DNA of 64,000 bases from Lunularia cruciata (Eukaryota > Streptophyta > Marchantiopsida > Lunulariales > Lunulariaceae), in assembly GCA_948567375.1 (NCBI GenBank), contig OX419755.1:70746944-70810943 (forward strand), in the 5' to 3' direction. The number at the start of each line of letters is the position of its first letter. Within the stretch, counting starts at the first letter, position 1. The notes beneath the pieces are model-generated. The model did no database searches, was not told the DNA's origin, and was given only the letters and a program-made list of their open reading frames with translations. A program made the translations under genes and the position numbers. Positions 24,701 to 37,597 of this stretch are shown in pieces.

Positions 24701-27692
24701 TATTTACCACAATAAAGATAGAGATTAAGTTCACAGCAAAATTACTGTTCGCAAAAGGCAAACTCACTGGAAGGCCCACTCGAATTTTAATAAGAGAGTG
24801 ACCGGCTGCTTCATATGCAGTCTTGTAGTTTCCAACGATATCCGAGATGCTGCAAAGAAAAAAATTTACGTTTAGGTTCTACAGGTCGTATTCGAGAAAG
24901 GTTCGCTCAACTGAAGCCGGCCCCTAAAAGGAAGGTGGGGACTGAAAAGGGGAGGACGGTATATCGAACAAAGTGAGGGAACGACAATCTTTGAATATGG
25001 AGAAGGAAAACTAACAGTAACTACAGACCCCGGTGAAGGAGAATTCCTGTCAATGACAACAAAAAATAGCTCCATGTATGACATGACTATTAGAGTAGTG
25101 TTTACTTCTAAGATAGTGGTGGCTCGAAGTCCTCACCTATTGAAGTTGAAATCCTTATTCATAAGATCGGGCTGCCGGCTGATGCCGAAGGCACCAAACT
25201 TGCCACCATATATAACTAGAAGTACGATATGCTGAAACACCTGCTCCACCCATAGTTTTTGTAAGTGATTTAAATTTTCCCTGTGAACATCCCGTGTTTC
25301 ATTCTTCCTGTGAATACCACTTCCCAAATGTATATTCAATACTAAACGCTGTGCTCATAACAAAATACACCAGGCCATTTAAATGCGGCAGTATAGTCCT
25401 GTAGTCATGTTTAGCCCTTCTATCCTAACCACTCTCAAGTTGATGTTTAGTTTGATTGGACAAGCAGGTCCGAATTACTGTCAGCAATTAAAGAAAGACT
25501 TGCAGCGCTGGTTCATAAACTGTAGGAGCCTCAAGTTGATAATGATCAGCAGTACGTGACAACCATAGACCTTATTTTGTAATACGTCAAAGCTATCTTA
25601 AGGAGACTGAAAGTCACCTGTCCATTTACGGAAGTTTTGAACCCCAATGGAATACGGTCACAATCTGAGATACCAGCCTGTTACACCGCAGAACCCAGTT
25701 AACGATTGGACAAGACGTTATGGCACGATCGCGATCAGTTGGAAAGATATCATGAATAAACGTGTAAGTCATACTCACAGTCAAGTAGAGCGCAAGAAAC
25801 ACAGCCTCCACGCACTTGATGGGTTGTGGAGAGTATATAATCTGCGACAAAAGAGATGGACATAAGGTTTCCAGTCACAAATCATGTCCGAAAGGTAGAA
25901 AGAGGTCCAGATGAATGTTATAACTTTACATGTGGTCAAATCCTGTTAGCCTGGACCAAGGACCTCACCATTCTTGCTGTATCCATGATGCGGGAGAGAG
26001 GCCGCAGCTTGTGCGTGTTGAAGTGCGTCGCAGGAGTTTGCTTATACTCGAAGGTCGACAGAAACTTGTTCATGTAAGCAGCAGAGACACACTCAATATT
26101 TGACCATTCGTTGACTGGTGCCGAAATTAAGACATGCGTCACTCCACAATTTAAGACATGAGTCATAACATAAGGTAGTACTTAACGAGAAGACTGCAGA
26201 AATGTTCTCTAAACTACAACTGATTCGTAGGAAAGAACAACGGACAAAGCGAACACTTCCCATATTTACCTGCTTCACTGCCTTCAATTTTGCTCTAGGT
26301 GCCAACCTGCAAAAGTTCTCAGGCATTGTCGGCTTTTCAGCCTTCTTCGAGCACTCGCCCACAGTCGGCAACTTGTCGTTGGAAAATGGCCCGCAGTTTA
26401 CGGGCATCGCAGCCGTACTTGCCTGGATCACCTATCGACAACGAGTCAAAACACAAATCGAAGGGCGTAAATTAAAGTTCAAATGACGACTATAATACAG
26501 TGTTCGGTTTCTCAACCCTTTGTTCAACAGCAAGAGCTAATCCAATCGTATCTCTATCAACATGGTGGCTACTCTACTTTCACATTATTCTTTTCTAGTT
26601 GCCAGAGACAGCAGGCTTAAAGCTGGACTTACTGCTTTCCGGGGCTCGTTTTGGATCTCGTCAAAATCAATAGTTGTCCTTACTCGGGAAACCGGTGAAG
26701 TGTGACCAGAAAGAGCACGAAGAGAACGCAACCCTGAGAACTTTGGAGACGATGTTCCAGGCCGAACAGGCGAAGTATAGTTTGTTTGACAGGAGGAAGC
26801 CATTGCTCTGCGGCCAGTGACAAAATTGAGTCTAAAATCACTAAGACTGAGGTGAGACAGATGACGTATTCCAATGAAGCATGACGGTGACGTCCTAGAT
26901 ATGCTTCGTGATGAACCTGTGTTAACAATAGCTCTTCACAAGGAATTCTCTTGGTGAGTTAGGCAAATTAAATTTTGCTTCCACCAGAAAACTCTTATGA
27001 CATCCAACCAACAACACGCAGTTACTTATATTTTCAATATCAGGATGCAAACTTCCAAAGACATGCTTTTGTCAGTCTAGGCATTGAATCGTAAAGTTAC
27101 TCGAAGCATGACCAAGCATTCCAGGACATAGAATATCGTCTGGAGCCATATTTTACCTAGAATTGTCCGTTTCTAACACTCCATTTGTGGAATAATGGTC
27201 ATTAGCATACGGCCAAACTATCCATGTTCCGGCGGAGTTCGGCAGATGACAATCTAAGTATGAACCAGAAGAATCGGAAAACTGCAAAAATCTACTGTTC
27301 TCCCAAACACCGACCTCGTAGCACTTTCTGATGTCAGTCCCGGCTTTGACAATCGACAGCAGATTACGACGCCTAACAATTGAATCGCCTGTATAGTACG
27401 CATACGTAAACATTCAAAGGGAAGTGTGATCTCTGTAAAATCAGAAATGAACCAAATTTATATGTGAGTGAAAATTCACGGCACGGTGTCGACCGGGAAA
27501 GAAAGAAGGGCTTGCTTAAAGCAGACTGCTAGAGACCTGCCGAAGCCTTTGAGGTCTGCTTCTACAACTCCTTATCTGCAAAATTAAGGTCAATCTATTA
27601 AGAAAAATCACGCACCTCATGGATGGGGGACTTAGGGGCGGTGATTCAGCTGGATTGTGATAATCTTCCAAAGCGGCAGAGATGGCATCCAT
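21742..27692 (-). CDS. Unrecognised 16-exon gene encoding a ~812-aa protein
   Basis: I do not recognise this protein. Sixteen minus-strand exons join with matching phase throughout (2439 nt in total, a multiple of three): 27692-27616, 27372-27157, 26933-26633, 26431-26270, 26064-25969, 25841-25779, 25519-25500, 25307-25137, 25046-24883, 24849-24768, 24599-24562, 24178-24126, 23437-23149, 22620-22543, 22411-22357, 22315-21742. Early residues include CYEVGVWENSRFLQFSDSSG and TWIVWPYANDHYSTNGV. The middle is an alpha-helical-looking region (CVEAVFLALYLTFMNQR; LWVEQVFQHIVLLVIYGGKF; FFVENRLEWYLTSLNDQPIL). The C-terminal ~190 residues are Lys/Ser-rich with a KKKKK run, suggesting a nuclear protein. 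Exons 7, 11 and 15 are very short (20-55 nt), and the acceptors of exons 2, 3 and 5 are the least certain. The single preserved frame across 15 junctions is the main support. Confidence 0.65.
23615..24033 (+). CDS. Candidate nested antisense two-exon gene (103 aa), unrecognised
   Basis: Two plus-strand blocks, 23615-23745 and 23853-24033, join in frame through a 107-bp intron with GTAAGT donor and TTACCTTAG acceptor. The product begins MCHPVEGVRGGYDHEFDITD, has an acidic QDEDD patch at the junction and a basic C-terminal half (TGSGKIASTLRAKRGADYTR) before TAA. The open frame extends 27 bases upstream of the ATG to an AG in CTGTTCCAG at 23584-23585, so a 5' coding exon may exist further left. 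Both blocks lie wholly inside the intron between exons 12 and 13 of the minus-strand gene. I know no family for it. It could be a small gene, or an unspliced chance frame. Confidence 0.4.
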
Positions 27693-29823
27693 CGTCACAA
27701 GTCGGATCTTGTTGACTACTACATTGATGAGGAAGAGCGACGAATAGTTTCAATAAAAGGAAGCTTTCCAGAGTGCACATAATATAAGATTTGGACAAGG
27801 AATCATATTAGCAGATCATGGGAGCTTCTTGGCAGCCCTCCTCGTTCGATATCCGTCGATCGATTTCCCTCGGCAATTTCCCTCTTCGAATTCCAACCTT
27901 TCAACGAATTACAACTGGTGATGATGATGGCTCCTCCTTCCTCACAACACAACATTATAAGATGTACCTCAATCCAAATCGAGAATAACAATCATCACCA
28001 TCTGTGCAGTGAGCATTCGATCCTTTTCAAAGCGGCCACCGGGAGATAAAACAAAGTGCAGCCGGCCTTCTTCATCTACTGCAAAACAGAGCAATAAAAA
28101 CAAAATCTTCCTCACAGAATCTCATCAAATTTCGACTGCAGATAGATGCCTCCCTCCCGTCCGAACGAACGGAACGGACCGGACAGACGCAACTAGCGAC
28201 CAATCAATCAATCAATCGTCGATCAAATCCACCATGGAGTGGAACGTCTTCTCCTGCCTCTCCTCTGTTCCCCTGCTTCTTCTTCTGATGCTTGCTCGAC
28301 TACGACGCTACTCTTTCCTCCTACGGACGGAAAAGAAGGACGGAAGGGAGGAACTCCGGTACACAGTTACACGCTACCCTTTCATCGTCTTGTGAAGGGG
28401 TTCGAACTGGCCGTTACATGGAACTTGAACTGCTGGGTATATCCGTACTATGCATGAATCCGTCGGTTATCCGACCTTGGCGGTTCGTCGTATTTCATAC
28501 GTACCTCCACATAAAATTAAAGTGATTATTCATTTCACTTCAATGCCTGGTCAGTTCAAATTTTCAATATATCCTCCCTCTAAACTACGGTAGTCAACTT
28601 TTACAATCCTATTATAATTTGAAGCAACCACTCATCACTAAAATATGATTTTGCTGCAAAGCCAGTGTAATCCATCATCCTAAACTTGGTCTGCTGCATG
28701 GTAGATCCATTATTCAGTAATAAACTAAAATTATCAATGAGCAGAAACACAAGATTGCAGTTAATTGGAAGAATTAAGCATATTTCATGGTCAGCTCAGA
28801 TACTATACGAGTATATTTACTTCTCATACGAGTATTTCTATGACCCCTTAATATGCACCTAAGCATTCAATTTATTCTCCCTTACAATGATTTGTAGAAA
28901 CGTGAGGACCCAACTACTTCACCCTTAACTTTGGATAGCATACTTTAACTTAGGTGCTGCTCTTTACTCTATCTTTCTTCCCCCATGTACTCAATCATAC
29001 TCTCATGAGTTACACTACCAGGGTCCCATAATTTGTACAACATGTCAAGTTTTATCTACATACTTTAGAAAAAGAACTTCTTATTGTCTTCTAAAGTTCT
29101 CTCAATATCGAACCAACCAATCTGGTATGATTGTTCCACATAGGGATTGGTCATGTCAAGTTGCTATAGCCTTCTGCATTCAAAACTTATACATCGTGTG
29201 TATTGAATTGAATAGAATAGAATATGTGTCTGTGAACCATCTTCAAGTATTTCAATGGATGAGTTGAAGTCCATAGCTCTCATTCTGTTAAGTTTTTAGC
29301 CTAAGGGATGTTTGATCGCAACCCAAAGCATTTGGGAAGATGAAATTGGAAATAGAACTCACAAGTTTTGAGACGTAAAGCTATCCTGTGGTGTTCACTG
29401 AAGAAAAGGAAGTGTACTTGAACTTTCGGAGAGTTTTCTGATTTGTCACTTAGTGGTAGCCACCATGTAACGAACGAAGAAACGTAACGGTGAGAGGCCA
29501 AGAGGCGCAATCAGCGAAGGGAAGGGTGTGAAGGAAACTGGGAACTCGGAGAGATGAAGAGAGAGGGAGACGGAGAGAGGGTCGATGGCGGAGGAGGAGA
29601 GGAGGAGAGGAGGAAGAAGAAAGAATGCGTGCATGGCTTATAGCATCTCCGTCTCAGCAATCGACCTACCGGAGAATAAGTTCAAGCGGAAGAAGTAGCG
29701 TAGAAGGAGGAGGATTGAGATCGGTTGATGGTGGTGAGAAGGAGGAAGACAATCGGAAGTCCGATTGTTGTGGATGTTGTTGTAGTTGTTGCAGAATTTG
29801 ATGTGATGGATTGATTGTCCGCG
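27693..29823. other. Intergenic region, possibly containing divergent promoters
   Basis: The left edge is the 5' flank of the minus-strand 16-exon gene. A frame of 54 codons from ATG 28233 with a leucine run is unsupported. The segment 28500-29290 is AT-rich with nothing recognisable. At 29490-29640 the plus strand is a purine-rich GAGA-type tract that looks like a promoter or 5' leader for the small gene at 29824. Confidence 0.4.
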
Positions 29824-30057
29824 ATGTTGAAAAAGAAGAAGAAGAGCGATGGGGGAATTCACTCAGACCCCGCTATGCCGATCAATAGAGATCAGTGCGA
29901 TTGCCCTTGTCATTGGATGCCTCGATGGATCAAGAGACCGAGGTTTATGAGGGGTTGGGAGTGGGAAGACGTATCTGCTACCCTGGCTTTAGTCACAGCT
30001 GCCACTTGTGCCGCCGTGGCCTTCAAACTGTACCAGAAATCCTTACTTGAGAAGTGA
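29824..30057 (+). CDS. Small putative tail-anchored membrane protein (77 aa)
   Basis: ATG 29824 opens 77 codons ending TGA at 30057; the track-style start at 29815 is a TTG. The product has a lysine run right after the start (MLKKKKKSDGG), a CDCPCHWMPRW cluster in the middle, the aromatic stretch RPRFMRGWEWEDV, then a single hydrophobic segment (ATLALVTAATCAAVAFKLYQ) and a short basic tail (KSLLEK). This layout suggests a C-tail-anchored protein with its body in the cytosol. I do not recognise a family. A purine-rich leader lies 200-330 bases upstream. It is independent of the trypsin-like gene that starts 465 bases later, as no splice path joins them in frame. Confidence 0.5.
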   Translation: MLKKKKKSDGGIHSDPAMPINRDQCDCPCHWMPRWIKRPRFMRGWEWEDVSATLALVTAATCAAVAFKLYQKSLLEK

Positions 30058-30521
30058 AATCAAGGTTAATTTTCCTGCTACTGTCTCGGTATATATGTTC
30101 GGCAGATTCTGGCGAGAGCCAACTTCCCTAACGTAGGGCTTGGCCGAAATCAGGAAAGCGCGCAGATTGATGGTGAAAGGTAAATCATCTCCGGTGCAAC
30201 TTTCAACGTGAGTATTTTCAACAGGAGCTGTACCGCTTCAGTAGTAGTTGTAGAAACCTGATGAGCAGAGCTGGTAGAGAGTAATATAGGCACTACAGTA
30301 CTGCGAATGGCTTTTCTGAATGATCTTCATCTTAAGGAGACATTTCTGCGTCATCCACCTTGACACCACCCTCTTTGGAGCAACAGCAGCAGCAGCTTTC
30401 ATGTCTGCTGCAGAAACATGGGTTGTCTGTCTTTCTGCACTGGAAAGGCTCCTCCTGCAAGGACCATAGAAACCTTGCAAGGAGTGCGGTGCAACAACTT
30501 CCAGAACTCTGATGTGATGCT

Positions 30522-33500
30522 ATGTCTTGTTTCCATTGTTACACCCGTAAAGGGCAGCAGCAGAAACAGCAGAGAGTCCATGGGAACTTGGAAGTAGGGA
30601 AAATAAACGAGCCAATAGTAGTAGATATAAAGACGAGCGATGGTAATGGAACAAAAGAGCAAGAGACGGGAATACTGATCCACAATAATTTGGTTCTGAC
30701 AAGCCATATGGGGTTCCCTAGCAAGGAAAGTACTCGGGAGAGCCATATTGTCCTCAGGAGCGTTGCATCGAACAGCAGTCATAAGTATAGTACCCAGGAC
30801 AAGTGGTGTTCCTCATCCACGAAAATTTTAACGAGAAAACTTCAACCTCAAAGGTAAGTACTGTGGTACATGAAGTGGCTTTGTTCTACATAAAAGTGTT
30901 AACTTCTTGAGCCTCTCGCTCAAGTGATTGAGACACAAAACCTACATTTAAGTGGTGAAAATTACAATTCCTCGATCGAATCGGGTAGAATGACTGAAGC
31001 TATTTATGCTTGTCTGTACATGCTGCAGATATTTCGTCACGAACCCTTCCCTCGGGGTGACGATAGTGGCCTGTGAACCGGTGAAGACTACTGGTAGTAC
31101 ATCTTCGTCTTCCACGGCCGAAGTATGCGAAATTCCTACAGTATCAGAGGATGGACTGAAACTTGGATCCAGCGTGTATGTTCTGGGCCCAGTTCAGCAG
31201 AATTATAGTGATCGTAAGGAAGGTTTGCTTATGTTTGGAGAGGGGCTTATATCCAGAGAAGATGAGCAAGTGATCGAATTCTACTCGTTGGACGGCTTCG
31301 TCTGGGCGCCCGGATCAGCTGGATTCGATGCAAGAGGAACCTTTGCCTTTGTAGTAGGGGACCGTCCTATCCCTCCGAAATTGAGTTGTCCGTTGCCAAA
31401 AAGATGGTCGTATGCCTTCAGTAAGGGCCCGGGGTCGAGGCAGGCGGGGATTTTGATCCATGCAGTTCGTGACTGGACAAAGGACACATGGAGCGGGGAC
31501 TTTAAGAGCTTACTACAGCTACAAAGCAATACTAACTTTACTAACGAATACTCCACTTCTGCTGCTGCTGAGCTTGACCTTAAACAAAAAGCAGAAGAGG
31601 AACAACTTATCGAACATCAGCGCGTATTGAGCCAACGGATCGACCAGATTCAGAAAAAAATGAGGGAGGACAGAGACAGTGTGTTTGCTATGGCGGGTCC
31701 TTTGACCCGATCAACGAGCCCAAAGATTGCAAGGATTTTAACCAGCCTTCATAACGATCAAAAGATCTCTTACGCAGCAACGAATTTGAGCCCAAAGATA
31801 ACAGAGATTCCAGTACAGGCATGTTTCCTATCATCGCATCAGTGCGCATCCTCAAACACACTACGAGGTATAGCCGCTTTAGCCGCCAATGAATTGGAAA
31901 GGTTTGAACAAGAAGCAGAAACAAGAAATTCTCCACTCCATGAAGCAGAACAAGTCCTAGAAGATCTTGATGGGACGCCCAAGTTGGAAAGCCCAAGTTG
32001 CTGGCTTTCTTCGTGGTGGAGTAATTTTCGAGCGAAGTCCCCACAACGGCAAGGACCCAAAAATGAGCCGGCAGCAGCAGATGGCCATCCACACAGTACC
32101 AGTGTTGATCATTTGGTGGGAAGGGAGGAAGAATACAGTGAGCCCAACTCACCCCCTCGGCGATTTTTGGCGAGGGGAGCATACACAGTGACTCCAAGAA
32201 GAGAATGGGAATATAGAGTATCTCCCCAAAGAGATTGCAACGCTTCTGTAAGATTGGACTACAGACTTAGGAAGCGTACACCTTCGCCTCCGAGAACAAC
32301 TGTGCGTCCATGCGAGTCAACACCCCCAGGATCTCCCACCACCAGACTCCTCTCTCCGGGACTAGCATACCGACAAATTCACAGATCTCCCATTATTGGT
32401 GGATGTCCACGACAATCGGACATTCCTTGGAGACCTCCTGGTGGGGGAGGAATTACCACTGCAAGAAGAAGTCCATCACCAGAGCCTCCTCCGCGGCTAA
32501 ATTGTAGCGTGGCTCGTACACGAACCCATTCTCGTGACTACTGTCCCCCTAGATCAGAAGATGAGCAGAAGAAGCTCGACGATAACGCTTCAGCCGAAAG
32601 ACGGAAGGTTAGAACTTTACTTTGTTCACATTGTCCATCCAAGAAGATCCTGGCATGCGAAGCACCATTCTCTCAGTTCCCTCACACTTTTTCCGCAGTA
32701 CTACTGTTACTACTCTTGTTCGAAGTTACCGTAGGGAACTACTACTTCAGCAGATGGCGAGTTCTGACAAGAAGCTGGTCCCTCCCTCCGCAGAATCAAC
32801 AGAGAAAAACTTTAATCTTATTATTTTCATTGTGGAACCTCGCAAGAACGTCGAAATAGAGTTGATCCCTTTCATCAATGACGCAGAATTAGTACCTATC
32901 TTCTTCTTCTTCTTCTTCACTACTCCTAGAGCAGAGAATGAAAATGTTTGACTATCGAGGTATTTAACAAATGATTCGTCATTTACTCGTCGCAGCAATG
33001 GACGCTGCCTCAAGACAGAGCTGAATCATCCTCTCTCATGTTTCCAGCGCGTTGTAAAGTCTGATACTGGGGCCGCTGTCAGAGAGGGCAGTGCAGAGCA
33101 GGCCTGCAGCTGCGCAGCACTAGAGACTTGGGAGTGAGCATGATGAGCTGCTCGCAAAGTTCACAACATTTTGGTTCGTCAAAAGAGGAGAAGAAGAATC
33201 ATATTTTAGCAACGCAAAGAAGACTTGTGATATTAAACTACCCTAATAGCTACGTACGAGGATGTCGGTCGAGCTGAGATATTCTGGCGGTGAAGGTTCC
33301 TGCAGGTTTGGTAGAGGAACAAGGTGATGAAGTTCTAAGATCGCCACGAGAGGAAAATGAAGTAAGCAGATGGGACAAGGTATCGGAAGGCCATTCCGAA
33401 AGAAGAAATCATCCCATCGTCTCTCGTACTACTCCTACTTTGTTATTACCGGAGATCACATGTTTCCAGAAGTGGAAGAACCTTGTGAGTCGGAAGAAGA

Positions 33501-34546
33501 ACATCGCTCTCGAGTCCATGAAATCGTTACAGGCGCTGTGTTCCCCGCGAACAATCTCCAACTCGATTACATCTAGTTCCCGGGGAGAAATCTCACCACA
33601 GTCTACTGCAGGCTCTCCACGAATCTATGAGTTGGAAGAACCCTTCTGGGAGAAAGCTCAATCGTCATCGTTTCCACAATCACCGCTGTCAATTAACAAC
33701 AGCACCGGATGTCCGGCGGAACAGTACTCGCAGGATTCAATCTACGAGCACGCGCGAGGGATACCAGATGGGCAGGAGGTACCAAGTTATGACGCTCGAA
33801 TCTCAAACTGGGCCATGGAGCAGGAAGGTCATGAAACAACAAATGAAAGTGTGACCAGAAAAGACGATGAGACACACTTGAAAATCTGGGACCCTAAACC
33901 CTGTATAGCTGAAACTAATCAACAGAATGAGGTGATCGGGAGTAGTATAATTTCCAAAAGATGTCATCCGGTTCCGGGTCCATCGACATCGACTATATTT
34001 AAGGTTGTTGCAAGTGAAACAGCTGCTTTTACGAAAGAACAGGCAGACCAGCAGCGGAAAGAGCAGCGAAGGCCTCGATGGTCCATTGCAAGGGTCGACA
34101 AAGGTCCAACAATAGTAAAATCTGTATTCGATCCAATGGAAGATCTTAGATTACCGACGAAAACAAAAGTCCTGTCGAAGTCTCGACCACCAGTAGTAAG
34201 AGAAAGAGCACTGGTTTGTCACGAAGAAGTGGCGGTCTCAAAATGTGCTTATCTCAAAAGGAATACAGCGCTGAGTGCTTTGGCAAACCACAAGGATGTG
34301 TCGATGTTTAAGAGGGAAGCAGATTCACAAGGAGAGGGTGATTCTACTTCGACGAGATCCACGTCTCCTGGTAGAAAATCACAATGTAAACCCAAAGTAC
34401 CTCCTTATGATAATTCAACACAACTGAGGTCAGCGAGTAAAAGACTATTGGAAGCAGCAGTAGCAGCAGCTCCCGCTCCTCCTCCTGCGAAGATCAGCTC
34501 TTCTTCAGAGAAAGAAGGACGACGTCCTCGATGGCGATGTCCGTAA
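30522..34546 (+). CDS. Trypsin-like-fold protein with long disordered C-terminus
   Basis: Five exons join in frame to about 1115 aa: 30522-30853, 31029-32607, 32751-32891, 32996-33050, 33306-34546 (3348 nt). The N-terminal ~300 residues resemble the plant trypsin-family proteins with a chymotrypsin-like fold: ETGILIHNNLVLTSHMGFPS (His region), YFVTNPSLGVTIVACEP (where a catalytic Asp is expected but Gly-Val is seen), and DGFVWAPGSAGFDARGTFAF (Ser region, GSAG in place of GDSGG). The protein is thus probably not a classical active protease. From about residue 330 on it is Ser/Arg/Pro-rich, with SPRR-type repeats, and RRPRW occurs twice, the second time at the very end (RRPRWRCP). The N-terminal call is fairly sure; the two short exons at 32751 and 32996 are inferred from phase and weak donors. 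A (TTC)n tract sits in the intron near 32900. Confidence 0.65.
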
Positions 34547-37500
34547 CTCGCCCTGTTCAATTTTGCTTCTGTGTCCTAGTCCGCAGCGATGGTTGCTAGG
34601 ACAATTAACGTCCACCAATGTGCAGTTGGACGGGTTTCGAGTTTAAGTACATTCCTTACTAGATTATCATCGTCCGGCTTCGAGCGACCATATGTATATC
34701 ACGACTTTAAGATTAATCGTCGTTGTAATATTAGATACAGATTATGTATGTGTCAGCTGTGAAAGTTGGCGAAATATACACTCACTTAATACCGAATTGC
34801 TCGTATCCCGGATGTTTCTTGCCTTGACAGGAGATATTCGTAGGTACCATGGCTTGCGAGAGACCGCAATGGCCATCCATAATGGTCACTGCTAATGATC
34901 CCCCCTCAAGTCTGAAAGGCTTCGTATCAGACCTCAAGACAATCGATCTTCTTAGAATATGGTCCGCGCACCCATCCACCAAGGAGACGTACTGGAGATC
35001 AGGCACGCAACAAAGCAGAGGGAGTCTCTTCAAGATTGGACATGCAATTTTGACATGATCGCGAATACTTTGCATTTTTAAGAAACAATTGAGTTATAAC
35101 TTGCAGAAATCGTCCTGTAGCAGCAACATCCCTCGTGGACTTGTTTAGACATGGGCGAGCAGTTGCCTTAACCCGCTCACGTGCACTACAGTTTTGTAGT
35201 ATTTTGTATCAACTTATTGGTCCATTTTTCCTCTACCTTGATGCAAGTCATCAATCAGCAATTTCTCGATTTCACTGTCGGGACTTGGTAGACTCCTCGT
35301 GTTCTTACGAATATTCAACTCAATGGTAGGTTCTCGTTCACGCGTCCGGAGGGTTTACCGTGAATACTAATGTCAACTCTCTCAACAGTACAATTAAATC
35401 CTCGTACTGCACCACAATTATTCTTATGAATCTTTCACCAGGTCGTGGGTCCACCCACGACCTGTTGATACCAATAGTACCAGAGGCGACCCGCGTAGGA
35501 AAACAAAGAAGGATGGGAAGGGCGCAAGCATAAAACACAAGAGACAAGAGGTGAAATGGAGTTAAACCCCAATATAGTCCACTTTCATGTCTGTCCGAAC
35601 CTTATACAAGGCTAAACAAGAGTGAACATTCCCCTCCATTCCAGCAGTAGGCTCGAAAGAAGACGAACGCGTATGACAACAAGGAGGACCGGGATCAACC
35701 CGTACCAGGATAAAACATAGGAAGTTGAAGGGTTAAGCTCCAATAGTATCGATATGAGAAATCGATTCTACTACACCACCACGTAGGAAACTGTAACAGC
35801 CGGCTCAACCGAACCACTTGTTTCCTCAGAAATCTATCCTCCTGCACCGAGGAGACTGTAACAGCCGGGGCACACTACCGTACCGCACTTGTCCCGTCAG
35901 ACCAGGGATAGACAGAATGAAGAACTCGTTGAAATCCACTTGCATACGGAATAATACTAACGTATTCCTTAGCATATTGTAGAGTATAAATGTCTCCCAT
36001 TGTAGAGTACTGTGAACGTATACTCTACATCTAGAAAGTGAGCTCACAGGACAGAAAATAGGCGAGAATCGGGTAATCCGTCCTGGGACAATGTTGATTA
36101 TATTTTTTGTAATATTATCGTTACAATTTGTATTTTTATTATTTATTCATTAATATATGACAATATTATACTATTTACATACCATTGGAAGATAAAAAAG
36201 ATAATCACAATCGAATACTACTTAAACATAAATTTAAAAAAACTAATGGTATTTAATAACACTGAAAAATACATGAGAAAGTTATCACTTTGTGCGTCTA
36301 CTTAAAGAAAAAATCATAAATTATACTTTCTATAACCCATGGAACAGAGGAAGAAATATCCCCACCGCTGTAAAGGAAGATATACATGATATACGAGAGA
36401 ATGGAGGAAACATCACTGTAGAGTGGTACAGTATGCAGGATGTATAAGGAAGCGTACGTGTATATTGTATAATTAAACAGGTATGTTGTATAGTACGTAA
36501 TGTACTACGCCCTATGGTTTGTCACTGATTTCGATCGTTTCGACGTACAAATGACACACAAGACTCTGTGAAAGAGATCCTTCTGTGAACTGTGTATTTG
36601 CTACAATAACGCCTCGGGTGCGGACCAGCCGCGTGCTTGCCAGATATGACCACTTCAGGTTCAAAGCACGTCCAAATAAAGAAAGATCTAACCATACCCA
36701 AAACTTGGCAGTTGAGTTCACCAACTTGAAGATATTGTCTACCATATCCCAAGTTGTCCAAAAGATTCGACCAGCTGCCCTGTACCTTAGACCCAAGTTG
36801 TTCGAAAGATTCGGCCACACCTAGGGATGCTGCTGACAGCAATGCTACCTCTCCGGCTTACGACTGATAAGACTATACAGGCGACCGGCAAAAGCGAACA
36901 CTTGCCGGCTGCGTTCGTGCCAATAATTGCGGAGGAAAGCCTCCAAGTGCCTGACGTGTTTTAGACCATATCGGGCGGTGAAGACTCGACTGCCTGCACG
37001 GTCTGGGCATTGGACAGTCGACGAGGTAAGGGAAATGGGATTGGTCGAACATACAGCGGGGAAAGAAAAGTGAGATCGAATAGAAAGAAGTAACATTCGG
37101 CGATGTTGAAAAACTAATAAATAAATAATATAATATTTATTTTTTTATTACTTATACCATTTTAAATTAGATAGAAAACAGAACTTACAAAGTGTCATTC
37201 CCTTAATTTGGTTCTTCTAGAGAATTTCAAACAACCAGATGCCCACCATCGAGTGTAATTGGCATTCACGTTTTCTTTGAATAGAAGTCTTGTAGTTCTG
37301 GAGCTCTACTTGCCGCTAGGGATGCTCTATACAATAGGAACTTGAATCTTGCAAAATCGAGCGGGAAGAGTCCTTGTAAGTCGATAGCTAAAACTAAACT
37401 CTTGTCTATGTTCTTGTTAAGAAGGGTGGTGTTCTTCTTCAGAGCGTCACAGTGGATAATGTCATTGTAACGAAGTGAAAATCACATGAAAAATCTAGTT

Positions 37501-37597
37501 AATGAGAATCCTGAATTCGATTTATCAGCGGCAAAATACACCACAAACCGAATGTGAAAGATTTCAACTTCTTCGCAGTCGGTTGCCTCTCTTATAT

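Noticed and set aside
28009-28395. 128-codon open frame with a leucine-rich segment
   Set aside because: The frame starts at a GTG; from its first ATG (28233) only 54 codons remain and a second frame overlaps it. No supporting signal.
35439-35464. Possible tRNA T-arm in the GGTCGTGGGT palindrome
   Set aside because: The T-loop consensus TTCRA is absent, the loop has only two bases, and no acceptor or anticodon stem fits.
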